Positions 1 to 11,274 of a DNA stretch of 64,000 nt are shown here, piece by piece. Position 1 is the first letter of the stretch. Each line of letters starts with the position of its first letter. Origin of the DNA: Ipomoea triloba (Eukaryota > Streptophyta > Magnoliopsida > Solanales > Convolvulaceae); the NCBI RefSeq assembly GCF_003576645.1, contig NC_044923.1:15366422-15430421 (forward strand), given 5' to 3'. The translations under genes and the position numbers were made by a program. The notes below the pieces were generated by a model. That model did no database searches. It was given only the letters and a program-made list of their open reading frames with translations, and was not told where the DNA came from.

Positions 1-483
1 GGTGTCAAGCAGCCTGAAGTGGGCCGTTGGACGACTCCTTGGTCTGTGGAGTGTGGACTTAGCGCTTTGTTAGTCCCTTGCCGGAGCGCTTTGGCCGTCT
101 ATCGGTGACCGGAGAGCCTTAGCTTGGTTTGGCTATCTATGACGAATCACTTGGGTGAGTGGCAGGCAATTCGGCGGAAGGGCAGATCGCTTGGACTAAC
201 GGATCACTTAGGCAGTTAGCGATGTAGTTGGCGATGGCCAAAATGTTGTTTACGACACGGTGTGAGGGGAGATATTTAGCAAGAGAGCGCGGGATCTAGT
301 GGGATATGTGTACAACTGAGGAGGGTAGAGAGTTGTGGTCTGCGCACCTGTTCGAGACGTGGGGCCCTAGGAGTAGTATAAAAGGAAGGGGGGGGGGGGT
401 CTCCGTTCTAAGGCATCATCATTAGCTCTTCTCTATCTTGACTTTTCAATTCCCTTGTAAATGGCGTAGTGGTCCACCAATTG
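1..483. other. Flank left of the large MULE, LTR-like tail
   Basis: No open frame is supported here. A TATA-like TATAAAAGG at 377-385 is followed by a G-run (about 387-399), a pyrimidine-rich stretch and a TTCCCTTGTAA end. This order resembles the promoter/R part of a plant LTR or a TATA promoter. No partner LTR was found in the window, so the identity stays open. Confidence 0.3.
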
Positions 484-544
484 TTATGCCGTGGACCCAG
501 GTGCACCTTGCAAGGTGCACCTGGGTCCTTAAACGACGCCGTTT
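484..544 (+). repeat. Left terminal inverted repeat of the MULE, with a 36-bp palindrome
   Basis: The terminus holds a perfect 36-bp palindrome at 493-528 (arms GGACCCAGGTGCACCTT and its complement around a GC centre), followed by AAACGACGCCGTTT at 531-544. The same order occurs inverted at 11680-11740. The palindrome could extrude a 17-bp stem. Confidence 0.85.
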
Positions 545-548
545 GTTG

Positions 549-588
549 CTGGGGATAACGGTGCTGTTAGTGGCACCGTTATCCCCAG
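549..588. repeat. Perfect 16-bp inverted repeat (hairpin) beside the left TIR
   Basis: CTGGGGATAACGGTGC at 549-564 is mirrored perfectly at 573-588 with an 8-base spacer. It is absent from the right end, so it is not part of the shared TIR. Confidence 0.8.
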
Positions 589-599
589 CCAATCATATA

Positions 600-1600
600 T
601 ATATATATATTTTTTAAATATATAAACCATCTTCTCGCGCAAGTTACAGCGCTTCTTCACCATTATCACTCTGCAAGAGCATTTCGCCGATTCACTCTCC
701 CTTCCTCCGCCATTTTCCGGACATAATCGCATCGCATCGCCGATTCACTATAGCACTCGTTCACCGGAAGTTTTTGCAACAACACTAAGCAGCAGTCTTC
801 ATACCAATAGCAGTCTTCAGCAGTCTTCACACTAAGCAATAGGTATTTCTTCACATTTTTTATATTATGGGATTTTAGTTCAAAAATTTTACGTTTTATT
901 CAATATTTTGTGATTCTAAGTAGTTTAATGAGTTTCTGTGGAGTAGATTTCTATTGTATGTAATATACAATGTTAATAGTTTAATCTTTGTGAATGTGAG
1001 ATTATAATTTTGTGACCTAGAGTTTAATCTCTGTGAGTGTGAGGTTTTCAAACTGTGCATATGGAGAATATGAAGCGTGAAAATAGAGTTTTGAATGTCT
1101 AAATGCATAACATTGATAAATATAATTACAAAACATATTGCCCTTCAAATGTGTGAATGTGGAGTGTTCAAACTGTGAATATAGAGTACTGCTTCTGTGA
1201 ATGTAGTGATTTGAGTGTGTGAATGCATAACAGTGTTGATATAAGTACTAAACATATTGCCCCTTAAATGTGTGAATCTAGAGTTTTCAATATGTGAATA
1301 CACAGTATATGGTATGTGAATCTAGTGGTATGAATGTGTGAATGTAGAAGATATAATAATCCTATTACTGAACAATTATCACTGAAATGTATGAATGTGT
1401 TGTTTTCTAACTGTGAATATAGAGTATATTAACTATGAATATAGAGTTTTGAATGTGTGAATGCATAACAGTGTTGATATAATTAATAAACATATAACAC
1501 TGTGGTGTTTCTAGATTGTGAATATGTAGTATAGCTTATGTGAATATATAGTTTTCAATGTGTGAATCTATAGCCCTGTGGTGTTCTGTTTTTATTTCTA
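600..1600 (+). repeat. TGTGAAT subterminal repeat array, left arm of the MULE
   Basis: From about 900 onward the sequence is mostly loose copies of TGTGAAT(G/A)TA, such as 'gtgtgaatgcataac' and 'gtgaatatagagt', spaced about 15-40 bp and all in the TGTGAAT orientation on the plus strand. There is no coding sequence. Subterminal repeats in MULEs are often transposase binding sites; that role here is inferred. Confidence 0.7.
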
Positions 1601-2052
1601 AACTATTCAGTGGTACAATTGGCAGCAATGGAGAAAACAAATCCTAGCCGTGTGAACAAAGAGGCAAGGAAGACAAGAGCTATACTTTCCTCTCAAGCTG
1701 CAGAGGCAGAAAGTTCAGACTCGTCTATCCAAGCCGAAGTAAAAACAAAACAGCGTAATGATAGACCATCTGCCGCTGAAAAACAAACAGGAAAGAGGAA
1801 ATCAGTGGAACAAGGGGAAGGTAGTCGAGCTGAAAGAGCAGCAAAGAGAAAAACTACAGGAAAAAATCCATGCACAGATGAGGGTGAAACAGTAGAGAAA
1901 CAACAAAAAATGTGGAATACAAGAATGAGCCCGAAGATTGTGGCTGAGTTTGTTCAACAGCTGACTAATGAACAGAAAAGGGCTGTGGAGGAGATCAGTT
2001 TTGGAGGGATATTACACCTCCAACTAACAAAGAGTGAAGGCCCTCTAATGAA

Positions 2053-2665
2053 GTACTTGATTAGGCAGTTTGATGTTTATCGCTCTGCAATCCGGTACTT
2101 GATTAGGCAGTTTGATGTTTATCGCTCTGCAATCCGACTCGAAGGGGGTGAATTGCTGCTTATAGAATCTGCAATCCGACTCGAAGGGGGTGAATTGCTG
2201 CTTATAGAAAAGGATGATGTTCAAAGAACATTGGGGATTCCACAAGGGAGCAACGTGGTTGAGGAGGCCACAAGATTTGAGCATATGGCAAAAGATGGTG
2301 ATAGTGCGGCCACAAGATTTGAGCATATGGCAAAAGATGGTGATAGTGCAGCCACAAGATTTGAGCATATGGCAAAAGATGGTGATAGTGCAGCATATGC
2401 CAACCTTGTGGCCTCATGGAGGGAGCGATGGGGAATTGATGGTAAATCCCCAATCACAACATCAATGCCAGTGCAAATTCTGAAAAGAGGAGCAATCACA
2501 ACATCAATGCCAGTGCAAATTCTGAAAAGAGGAGACCATGGAGATATGTTTAAACGCGACTTTGTCCTGTTTATAGTATCTGGAGATATGTTTAAACGCG
2601 ACTTTGTCCTGTTTATAGTATCGGGAGATATGTTTAAACGCGACTTTGTCCTGTTTATAGTATCG
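2053..2665 (+). repeat. Five separate 42-bp in-frame tandem duplications in one exon
   Basis: Five different 42-bp units are repeated in tandem: from 2053 (two copies), 2126 (two), 2267 (three), 2451 (two) and 2540 (three). Each adds 14 codons and keeps the frame, giving protein repeats such as ATRFEHMAKDGDSA three times and GDMFKRDFVLFIVS three times. Copies are nearly identical; the few differing bases sit at the copy junctions. Unit sequences are unrelated to each other. Confidence 0.95.
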
Positions 2666-2880
2666 ACAATGCTGTGTGGCCACCAAGATAGGTGTTGCAA
2701 CTTTAGGATTTTAAAATCCTTGATAGACCTTGACCAAATCAAGACCTACAATTGGTGTGCCTATACACACAAGTCTATGGTCGACTCCATTCAATCTTTT
2801 CAGAAAAATGACAAGCAATTCTTCACTGGACCCGTTGCATTCATCCTAGTAAGTTCACTTTATTTTGAATTTTCATTATT

Positions 2881-3575
2881 GAAGGTGTGAATATATGGGC
2901 ATGAATGCGTGAATCTATAACAGATGGTAATATAATTACTGATATCTCAGACTATGAATATAATGTATTGAAGGTGTGAATATATGGGCATGAATGCGTG
3001 AATCTATAACAGATGGTAATATAATTACTGATATCTCAGACTATGAATATAATGTATTGAAGGTGTGAATATATGGGCATGAATGCGTGAATCTATAACA
3101 GATGGTAATATAATTACTGATATCTCAGACTATGAATATAATGTATTGAAGGTGTGAATATATGGACATGAATGTGTGAATATGAACTTTTCAAACTGTG
3201 AATATAATGTATTGAAGGTGTGAATATATGGGCATGAATGTGTGAATCTATAACAGATGGTAATATAATTACTGATATCTCAGACTGTGAATATAATGTA
3301 TTGAAGGTGTGAATATATGGACATGAATGTGTGAATCTAGAACAGATACTACTGTAATTGTTGAAATATGTGAACAAGTATCACTGAAATGTGTGAATAT
3401 GAACCTTTCAAACTGTGAATATAATGTATTGAAGGTGTGAATATATGGGCATGAATGTGTGAATCTATAACAGATAGTAATAGTGTATTGAATATGTGAA
3501 TATACTGTACTGAGTCTGTGAATATATGGACATGAATGTGTGAATATGAACTTTTCAAACTGTGAATAACCTTCA
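2881..3575 (+). repeat. Intron 1 repeat array with an 89-bp tandem unit
   Basis: An 89-bp unit begins at 2881, 2970, 3059 and 3148 and continues in degenerate form to about 3575. Each unit has several TGTGAAT/GTGAATATA copies. The array fills the intron of the Ulp1-like gene between the donor at 2849 and the acceptor ending at 3599. Confidence 0.9.
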
Positions 3576-4639
3576 ATTCTAACTCCCTATCTTGTGCAGC
3601 TTGTGTACTTTGACCGAGTACAGTTTAAGGGGATGAGAGTGGATAGAACATACCCAACCATTATTGGGTGGAGTGCTGAACTTGCTAGAAAAAGGGTTAA
3701 AGAAGAGAACAAAGCAGGGTCATTTGGAAGGGGGACAGTGCTCCCTAGAATATCAAAACCTACTGATATTGCTGCTGCCACCTCCAGGCAGAATGATCAA
3801 CCTCCTGTTGCTGCATTGAATATCCCATCATCAAGCGTAGATAAGGTGGCAGGGATCCTACAAAAGTTGGCTTCGACAGTAGGAGAGTTTGGTGAGGCTA
3901 TGGCTGAAATTGGAAAGCAAGGAGCACCCGTAAATGTGATGAGGAAGACATTTTCGGGCTTATCTAACATGCTAAATGTTGCCAGCACCATAGAAGCCAC
4001 TGCAACCCCAACATCATCCCAGCTGGACGACATCTTCTTTGGTAGTGAAAGCTTCACTACGGCTGTGGATGCCCTTGTCGAGGCCTTTGAAAAGACAAGG
4101 AAACAAATGGATCCTAATGCCCCTTCTTTTGACTTGGGGCTATCTCAAGCAACACAGCCATCGGACCAATTAGATGCTCCGACCTTTGATTTGGGGCTGA
4201 GTCCATCACCACCACCAGCACAGCAACAGGAGGGGGATTTAGGGGTGACTCCACCACCACAACCAGCACAGCAGCAAGGGAGTGATTTGGGGCTGACTCC
4301 ACCACCACCACCAACACAGCAGCAACATAAGGACAAGGAGCAGCAACAAGAAAAGGAGAAAGAGAAGGAGAAAGAGCAAGAGATAGAGGATGCTGCGGGG
4401 GAACCGGGGATTGATGCCCTGGTGGATAGAATTGCAGGGGAAGCCACTAAAGATGCAACTTTTTCAACCCCTGGTGTGACTAGAGTTCCTTTTCAAAGGG
4501 CTGATTCCCCTGTTGATGAATTTGATAGGTAATGGAATACTTTTACTTAGCAGAATCTAGAACTTATACTACAAAGAATGATCTTAGTACTATGTTTTTG
4601 TCAATCTATAGAATGGCTGTAAAGTTAGCAATGAAGCCC

Positions 4640-4960
4640 TAAAATGTTATGAATGTGGACTATAAAAAATGTGAATGTTTAGTATGCAATATATGAATAT
4701 AAAATTATAAAGCTGTGAATCTGTGACAGATGTGTGAATATGGTGTTTAAGAACTGTGAATATGGAATATATAAACAGTGAATATACAACATTAAAGCTG
4801 TGAATCTGTAAAACAAAGGGAATCAGTTAACAAATTGTGAATATAGACCTCACAGACTGTGAACATATAGATAACAAGGTGTGAATATAAGGCTCTATAT
4901 TTGGTAAACATAAGCTTCTGTTTTTTGTTGACTAAATACTTCTATTATGTGAACACAGTG
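4640..4960 (+). repeat. Intron 2 TGTGAAT repeats
   Basis: The intron between 4529 and 4969 is again rich in GTGAATAT and TGTGAATCTGT copies in the plus orientation, matching the left arm. Confidence 0.6.
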
Positions 4961-5420
4961 CATTAGCAGAGAGTGAATCTGATGTCGAGGATGTCATTAC
5001 TAGAAAGAGGCCTCAACGAAAGTTCAAGAACATCCCCCTAAACCTACGGTCTCCATTTTGGAATGAACATGGGATGAAAATCAGAAATGCCACTGTCCCA
5101 GATAAACTCCTCTCGAACTATGCATTTGTAGAAGTTTCTGAGGAACATCCTAAAGAGTATGTTCCATCTAAATATTTATTAATTACTTACATTACTGTGA
5201 TTGGGTAAATTTTCTATTTTTTTTAATTTTAATTCATTTTTTTGTGCCTTTTGTAGTGAATTACTTTTCAGCTTTGGTGACATTGAGATCACTAGGGACC
5301 ACTTCATCTCGCCAAGTTGAAAATATCTTCTTAGATGTATGGGCATTGAGGCTCTCAATGCTTGACAAAGAGCGTGCACCCGGGCAACCGAAGAGGGTAT
5401 TTTTCAGCACAATTGCCTAT

Positions 5421-5687
5421 GTAAGTCCATATATTCATGTCCATATATTCACAGCTTCAATACTGTATATTCACAATCTGACAAGTATATATTCATATAT
5501 TTGACTAATTACAGTAGTATCTGTTATAGATTCACACATCCATGTCTATATATTCACAATTTCAATACATTATATTCACAGTTTGAAAAGTTCATATTCA
5601 CACATTTCAGTGATACTTGTTCACATATTTCAATGATTACAGTAGTATCTGTTATAGATTCACACATCCATGTCTATATATTCACAA
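5421..5687 (-). repeat. Intron 4 repeat array, motif now inverted
   Basis: Downstream of the donor at 5421 the motif appears as ATTCACA (TGTGAAT on the minus strand), for instance 'tatattcacaatttc' and 'gattcacacatcc'. The array runs into the assembly gap, so the gap is probably a collapsed or unresolved repeat. Confidence 0.7.
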
Positions 5688-6614
5688 NNNNNNNNNNNNN
5701 NNNNNNNNNNNNNNNNNNNNNNNNNNNNNNNNNNNNNNNNNNNNNNNNNNNNNNNNNNNNNNNNNNNNNNNNNNNNNNNNNNNNNNNNNNNNNNNNNNNN
5801 NNNNNNNNNNNNNNNNNNNNNNNNNNNNNNNNNNNNNNNNNNNNNNNNNNNNNNNNNNNNNNNNNNNNNNNNNNNNNNNNNNNNNNNNNNNNNNNNNNNN
5901 NNNNNNNNNNNNNNNNNNNNNNNNNNNNNNNNNNNNNNNNNNNNNNNNNNNNNNNNNNNNNNNNNNNNNNNNNNNNNNNNNNNNNNNNNNNNNNNNNNNN
6001 NNNNNNNNNNNNNNNNNNNNNNNNNNNNNNNNNNNNNNNNNNNNNNNNNNNNNNNNNNNNNNNNNNNNNNNNNNNNNNNNNNNNNNNNNNNNNNNNNNNN
6101 NNNNNNNNNNNNNNNNNNNNNNNNNNNNNNNNNNNNNNNNNNNNNNNNNNNNNNNNNNNNNNNNNNNNNNNNNNNNNNNNNNNNNNNNNNNNNNNNNNNN
6201 NNNNNNNNNNNNNNNNNNNNNNNNNNNNNNNNNNNNNNNNNNNNNNNNNNNNNNNNNNNNNNNNNNNNNNNNNNNNNNNNNNNNNNNNNNNNNNNNNNNN
6301 NNNNNNNNNNNNNNNNNNNNNNNNNNNNNNNNNNNNNNNNNNNNNNNNNNNNNNNNNNNNNNNNNNNNNNNNNNNNNNNNNNNNNNNNNNNNNNNNNNNN
6401 NNNNNNNNNNNNNNNNNNNNNNNNNNNNNNNNNNNNNNNNNNNNNNNNNNNNNNNNNNNNNNNNNNNNNNNNNNNNNNNNNNNNNNNNNNNNNNNNNNNN
6501 NNNNNNNNNNNNNNNNNNNNNNNNNNNNNNNNNNNNNNNNNNNNNNNNNNNNNNNNNNNNNNNNNNNNNNNNNNNNNNNNNNNNNNNNNNNNNNNNNNNN
6601 NNNNNNNNNNNNNN
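5688..6614. other. Assembly gap of 927 N
   Basis: All bases are N. It is flanked by TGTGAAT arrays in opposite orientation (inverted on the left, direct on the right, 6615-6640), so the orientation switch lies inside. It probably hides the exons encoding the catalytic His and Asp of the Ulp1-like protease. Confidence 1.
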
Positions 6615-7084
6615 TGAATGTGTGAATGTGTAACAGTGGTAGACTTAAATATTTATGTCCAGGTTACAGCTTTAAAAGAATACCTAGCACTGGGGTCATC
6701 TTCCCTATTCTGGAAGGTGGATGAGCTAACCATAGAGGTTGTGGACATGAGTTGGAAAGAATCGAAAAATTACATTGATTGCGGACTATTTGTAATGAGG
6801 CATATGGAAACATATAAAGGGACATTGAATAAATAGAACCCGGGATTCAAAAAGCAAGCAAACTTAAATGTAAGTACACAAATACTAGCTTTGAATAATT
6901 TCTTATCTTTTTTTTTTTGCTAGCATTGCAATAAAGTATTTATTTGATCTTGTATATTTGTAGGAAAACTTCTTAATTGGATTGAGGGCCAGGTACGCCG
7001 CAACAATCATAAGGTGGCGTGCCAACATATTGAAAAACATTGTGATCAAGAAAACCAAACTCTTGTACAACAAGAAATGAACAG

Positions 7085-7648
7085 CTTGTACTCAAATGTG
7101 AATATACAATAGTTCCTTGAATTCCTGTAGAACTATGTTGTAATCACACACCAATAGCTTTATATTCACACACCCATAGCTTTATATTCATAATTTCAAA
7201 ACACCACATTCACACTTCTCTAACTATAGAATTGACCATTGACCATAATAATCTTAACTCTGTTAACCAAATTCACAACTTAATAAATCCAAAATCACAA
7301 TTTCAATAATTATATTACTATCTGTTCTACATTCACACGTTCATGTCTTTATATTCACAGCCTCAATACTCTATATTCACAGTCTGAAAAGTGCTCATAT
7401 TCACACTTCCGTTTCCATATATTCACATATTCTATACACTATATTCACACATTGAAAACTACACATTCACACATTTCAGTGATTATATTACTATCTGTTC
7501 TACATTTCAGTTTTAAAACTAAACATTCACAACTTAATAACTCTAAAATTCACAATTTCAACACTCCACAAGCATCACTAAAATGTACTAATTAATAACT
7601 CCAAAGAAATTTTATAACTAAATGTTCACAAATACAAAAAATATATTG
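7085..7648 (-). repeat. Intergenic ATTCACA array between the two convergent MULE genes
   Basis: About 570 bp of ATTCACA-type repeats (TGTGAAT on the minus strand) fill the space between the stop of the Ulp1-like gene (7078-7080) and that of the transposase (7649). Both genes would terminate in this array. Confidence 0.65.
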
Positions 7649-10600
7649 TCATCTCTTATTAACATGAACTAATTCAGAACTCCCATAACTTGGATGTACA
7701 AGATATCCATCCCCAGCAATCTCAGATAAACTTCCCGACAAAATAGATTGAACAACACCCTTTGTAATTGAAGCAACCTTGTTTGCAGAACTCTTTTGCC
7801 CCCTAGCTACAGCAGACTTCTTTTCAATAATACTACTTCGCCTCTTATTACGCTCACCTTTCAATCTCCGGCTTGATGGATCTTGTACAATACCACTTGA
7901 AGATGGGACATCAGACTCTTCAATATGAACATAACCAACCTCGCTTTCAACACTTTTCTTTGCACTTTGAAAAGCTTCTTCACAACGCTGTCTAGCTACA
8001 TTGTTGTCTTGACAAGAAACAATTAGTCTTTGAAACTTCCTAGTCATCTCAACAACCCAAATTGAAGGAGCAACACCAACATTAGAAGACAAAGAACCCA
8101 TATCAACAGCCTTGCCTTCAGCAACTTTCTTTGTCCACCTTTTCAAAATGTATTTATCGGGAATAGAACAAATGCAGTGTACATTCATAATGCGTAAACA
8201 ATGGCAGCACAAAATTCCTAATTCAGAAAACAACTTACAACTGCAAGAAATATCCAAATTGGTAGGCTTAAAACTAACTTCATGCCTTATAATATCTTTA
8301 TCAGGACGCCAAACATGATACTTCAAATGACAGCCATCGTCGAAAACACTATCTTGATGACAAGCAGCACCTTTCAAGAATTGTTCCTCAAACATATAAT
8401 ATATTTCAATGGTATATACCTCTCTAGCATGTGAAAGAAGTTTCACATCATCCATCATCATATTGGGCATGCCTTGAGCACACCGAAAATCCTCACCATT
8501 TTCCTTACTTCTCCATTCAGAAACAACGCTCACAAACGATGAGTAGAAATCACAAAGCCCTGCTGTCTTTGTTAGCTTCCTAGAAATTGAATGGTTTGTG
8601 GTCTCACTCCTTTGTGAGGATAAAATGCCACCAGAAAAGTAATCCTTGTTAAATGCCGGGCACCATTTTTCCCTACAATCGTACAATTTTTCTAACCACG
8701 GATTCTTATGACACTTATAGTCAATCACCATCCTGAAAATCATAAGATCACAAAAGGAAAAAATATACACAATTTTAGAAACTATATTCACAATCTGATA
8801 ACTCTATATTCACAAATACACTCCTCTACATTCACAGTTTTTAAGATCTCTGAACTCAAGTCTGATGAACATTCACACATTCATAACTCTACATTCACAA
8901 ACCCTATACTATACATTCACAGTTTCAAACGTACACATTCACACATTTCAGTGATACTTGTTCAGTAATTATATTACTATATGTTCTACACTCACACATT
9001 TAGTACTCTAGATTCACAACTTCTATACTGTATATTCACAAATCAATAAGTCATTATTTTACAAAAATAGTATTGAAAATTCAAACTCAAAGTGAATGAG
9101 TAAAGTACAATAACATACCTTGACCAATACAACTCAAACTCAGCTTCGGTGTCTGTGTACTTCAACAAACAATTAAATAGGTCCATGAAATTCTTATTGT
9201 TCCTAAGTGTCTTGATGTGCTTCTTCGAGTTCTCACCGATATGCCATATGCAAAGACGATGCCGTGATGTTGTAAACACTTGAGAGATGGCAGCAGCCAT
9301 GGCTGCGCATTGATCAGTCATAATGGTTTGTGGACATTTGCCACCCATAGATCTAAGAAATGCTCTAAACAACCATACAAATGACTCTATCATTTCGTTC
9401 ATCAAAAAACCACACCCAAACATAATATTCATACAATGGTGGTTCATCCCTACAAATGGACCACATATCATGTCGTACTTGTTAGTGCGATATGTTGTAT
9501 CATGCACTAACAAGTCTCCAAACAACACATAGTCTCGTCTCATTTGCTCGTCCCTCCAAAAAAAGCTAGTTAATCTTGCATCATCGTCAACTTCAAAGTC
9601 AAAAAAGAAGTCAGGCTCATTACACTGCCTCCTCCTGAATATTTCAATCAACGAATTCGAATCAGTTCCATCCAAGCTCTTCAAAGAATCAGATGCCAAT
9701 GAATTGTAAGCATCTCGATTGGTAAACCCAACGAGTGGAGACCCTCCTGACTGATGTTTCAAAAACCTTATCCCATCCGCCAATGCAACCCCACTCTTCT
9801 TTAAGTCTCTTAAGTATGAAAGTTGATTATTTCCCACTCTTCTGTGCGAACGAAGTAGGTGACTCTTGTCTTTAGTGCTTAGCTTGTGGTTATGAGCTTT
9901 CTCGTGTTTTGTTACTATCCACACCCCATTACCATCTACATCGAACTGAATATATGCGCCACACCCCGTCCTTAAATCAATCTTTGAATACGCCTTAACA
10001 CCACTGTTTTTCTTGGACTTACTACCAGCCTTAGAGCACAAAAATGTCTTCATCTTAACATTTTTAGTAGACCCTTGGTAGCGTTGCTTACCCTTCCTCA
10101 CACTAAAACCAACTCTAAATGCATAATCGTTATACAACTCATACGCTTCATCACCATTACTTACTACAATACCCACCAAATCTTGATCAACTGCAAATAT
10201 GAAATATAACCTCAAGTATGGAAAAGCATACCAAAGAAAACAAATAAAAAGCAATCTAATGGAAATATATTCTCTATGTAGAGGGGGGGCGGGTAATGCC
10301 ACACTATATATTCACATAAGCTATACTAGATATTCACAGTTAGAAAACAACAGATTCATACATTCCAGTGATAATTGTTCAGTAATAGGATTACTATCTT
10401 CTCTACATTCACACATTCAATACACTAGATTCACATACCATATACTGTGTATTCACATTTTGAAAACTCTAGATTCACACATTTCAGGGGCAATATGTTT
10501 AGCAATTATATCAACACTGTTATGCATTCACACATTCAAAACTATATATTCACAAGTCCTATACTCTATATTCACACATCAAACACTATTACACACAACT

Positions 10601-10990
10601 ACACATAAATCGTAAATCAATATGAATCACTAATTTTACTCTAAAAAACAATTAAAAAAAACCTGGAATTGAAGTAGAATCCTCAACATTTATACAGCCT
10701 TGATCATTGCTTGTTGAGACAACAACTAAATCTGCATTCACTACAAATATAAAAAAATAAAACAGAGTATCAGGAAACAGTGTGAATCTATAGTTCTAAA
10801 TGTGTGAATCTACAACTATGTATCTGTGAATGTATAGTTGTATAAGTGTGAATCGAAAACTCACATCCTAAATTCGAAAAAAAACAAACATAAATCTATA
10901 CAATTCATCAAACATGAATCCAAACTTAAAACCTGCAATCGAAGATGAGCCATCAACGTGTAAACTTAGTTGATCTACTGCCTCTGCCAT
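7649..10990 (-). CDS. FAR1-type MULE transposase (four exons)
   Basis: Exons on the minus strand, joined by GT-AG introns in consistent phase: 10990-10933 (ATG), 10731-10663, 10190-9119 and 8732-7649, giving about 760 residues with no internal stop. Exon 3 has the FAR1 N-terminal zinc-binding region (GFSVRKGKQRYQGS, later a Cys and a CxxH-like HNH/HNHKLS), then the MULE transposase core with LLVHDTTYRTNKY (first Asp), PQTIMTDQCAAM (second Asp) and the RHRLCIWHIGENSKKH segment. Exon 4 starts with the conserved CPAFNKDYFSGG-type segment and contains a SWIM zinc finger, CSC...CCH, near 8235-8190. The C-terminal part is basic (KRRSSIIEKKSAVARGQK). FAR1/FHY3 family proteins derive from such transposases, but the setting between TIRs marks this as a transposon copy. 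A second possible first exon lies at 11274-11214. Confidence 0.85.
8770..9060 (-). repeat. ATTCACA repeats in transposase intron 3
   Basis: The intron between exons 3 and 4 (8733-9118) consists largely of 'acattcacac' and 'tatattcacaa' copies, in the same orientation as the gene. Confidence 0.6.
10290..10605 (-). repeat. ATTCACA repeats in transposase intron 2
   Basis: The intron between exons 2 and 3 (10191-10662) has many ATTCACA copies, e.g. 'gattcacacattt' and 'ctatattcacac'. Confidence 0.6.
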
Positions 10991-11272
10991 CACTGCAAAT
11001 ATAAAAAATAAAACAGAGTATCAGGAAACAGTGTGAATGTAGTGTTCATAATGTGTGAATCTATCACTATGTAACTGTGAATGTAGAGTTGTATAAGTGT
11101 GAATCTAAAACTTAAATACATGGTTACACAATCAATCTAACCACAAATCCTAAATTCGAAAAAAACAAACATAAATCTATACAATTCATCAAACATGAAT
11201 CCAAACTTAAAACCTGCAATCGAAGATGAGCCATCAACGTGTAAACTTTGTTGATCTACTACCTCTGCCATC
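10741..11272 (-). repeat. Tandem duplication (~251 bp) covering the transposase first exon
   Basis: 10741-10991 and 10992-11272 are two similar copies (the shared AACAGAGTATCAGG motif lies at 10761 and 11012; the second copy has about 30 extra bases). Each holds a version of the first exon, ATG...GCAG followed by a GT donor, so the gene has two candidate start exons and promoters. The TGTGAAT motif here is again in plus orientation. Confidence 0.8.
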
Positions 11273-11274
11273 AT

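Larger units (their letters stand above)
1628..7080 (+). pseudogene. Ulp1/C48 cysteine-protease-like gene carried by the MULE (broken)
   Basis: Exons inferred from GT-AG signals: 1611-2848 (ATG at 1628, after an acceptor at 1610), 3600-4528, 4970-5156, 5257-5420, an unknown part inside the gap 5688-6614, 6663-6869 and 6964-7080. Exon 1 is basic and Lys/Glu-rich at its start. Exon 2 has a Pro/Gln-rich segment and a Lys/Glu-rich run, probably linkers. The exon at 6663 encodes DCGLFVMRHMETYKG, the catalytic-Cys segment of Ulp1 (C48) proteases; the His/Asp part should lie in the gap. Ulp1 proteins process SUMO, but the substrate of transposon-borne versions is unknown. Breaks: the reading frame shifts near 5309-5314 (frames 'LLFSFGDIEITRDHF' and 'VENIFLDVWALRLSM' are offset), and an in-frame TAG lies at 6834-6836. 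The first exon also holds five 42-bp tandem duplications. It is probably non-functional as assembled. Confidence 0.8.

Noticed and set aside
1693..2742. Several antisense open frames inside the Ulp1-like exon
   Set aside because: Shadows of the plus-strand exon, lengthened by the 42-bp in-frame duplications.
2881..3575. CRISPR-like appearance of regular repeats in intron 1
   Set aside because: The 89-bp units are contiguous tandem copies without unique spacers, in a plant transposon intron.
5501..6633. Long open frames across 5501-6633
   Set aside because: They consist of N-derived unknown residues through the assembly gap and carry no information.
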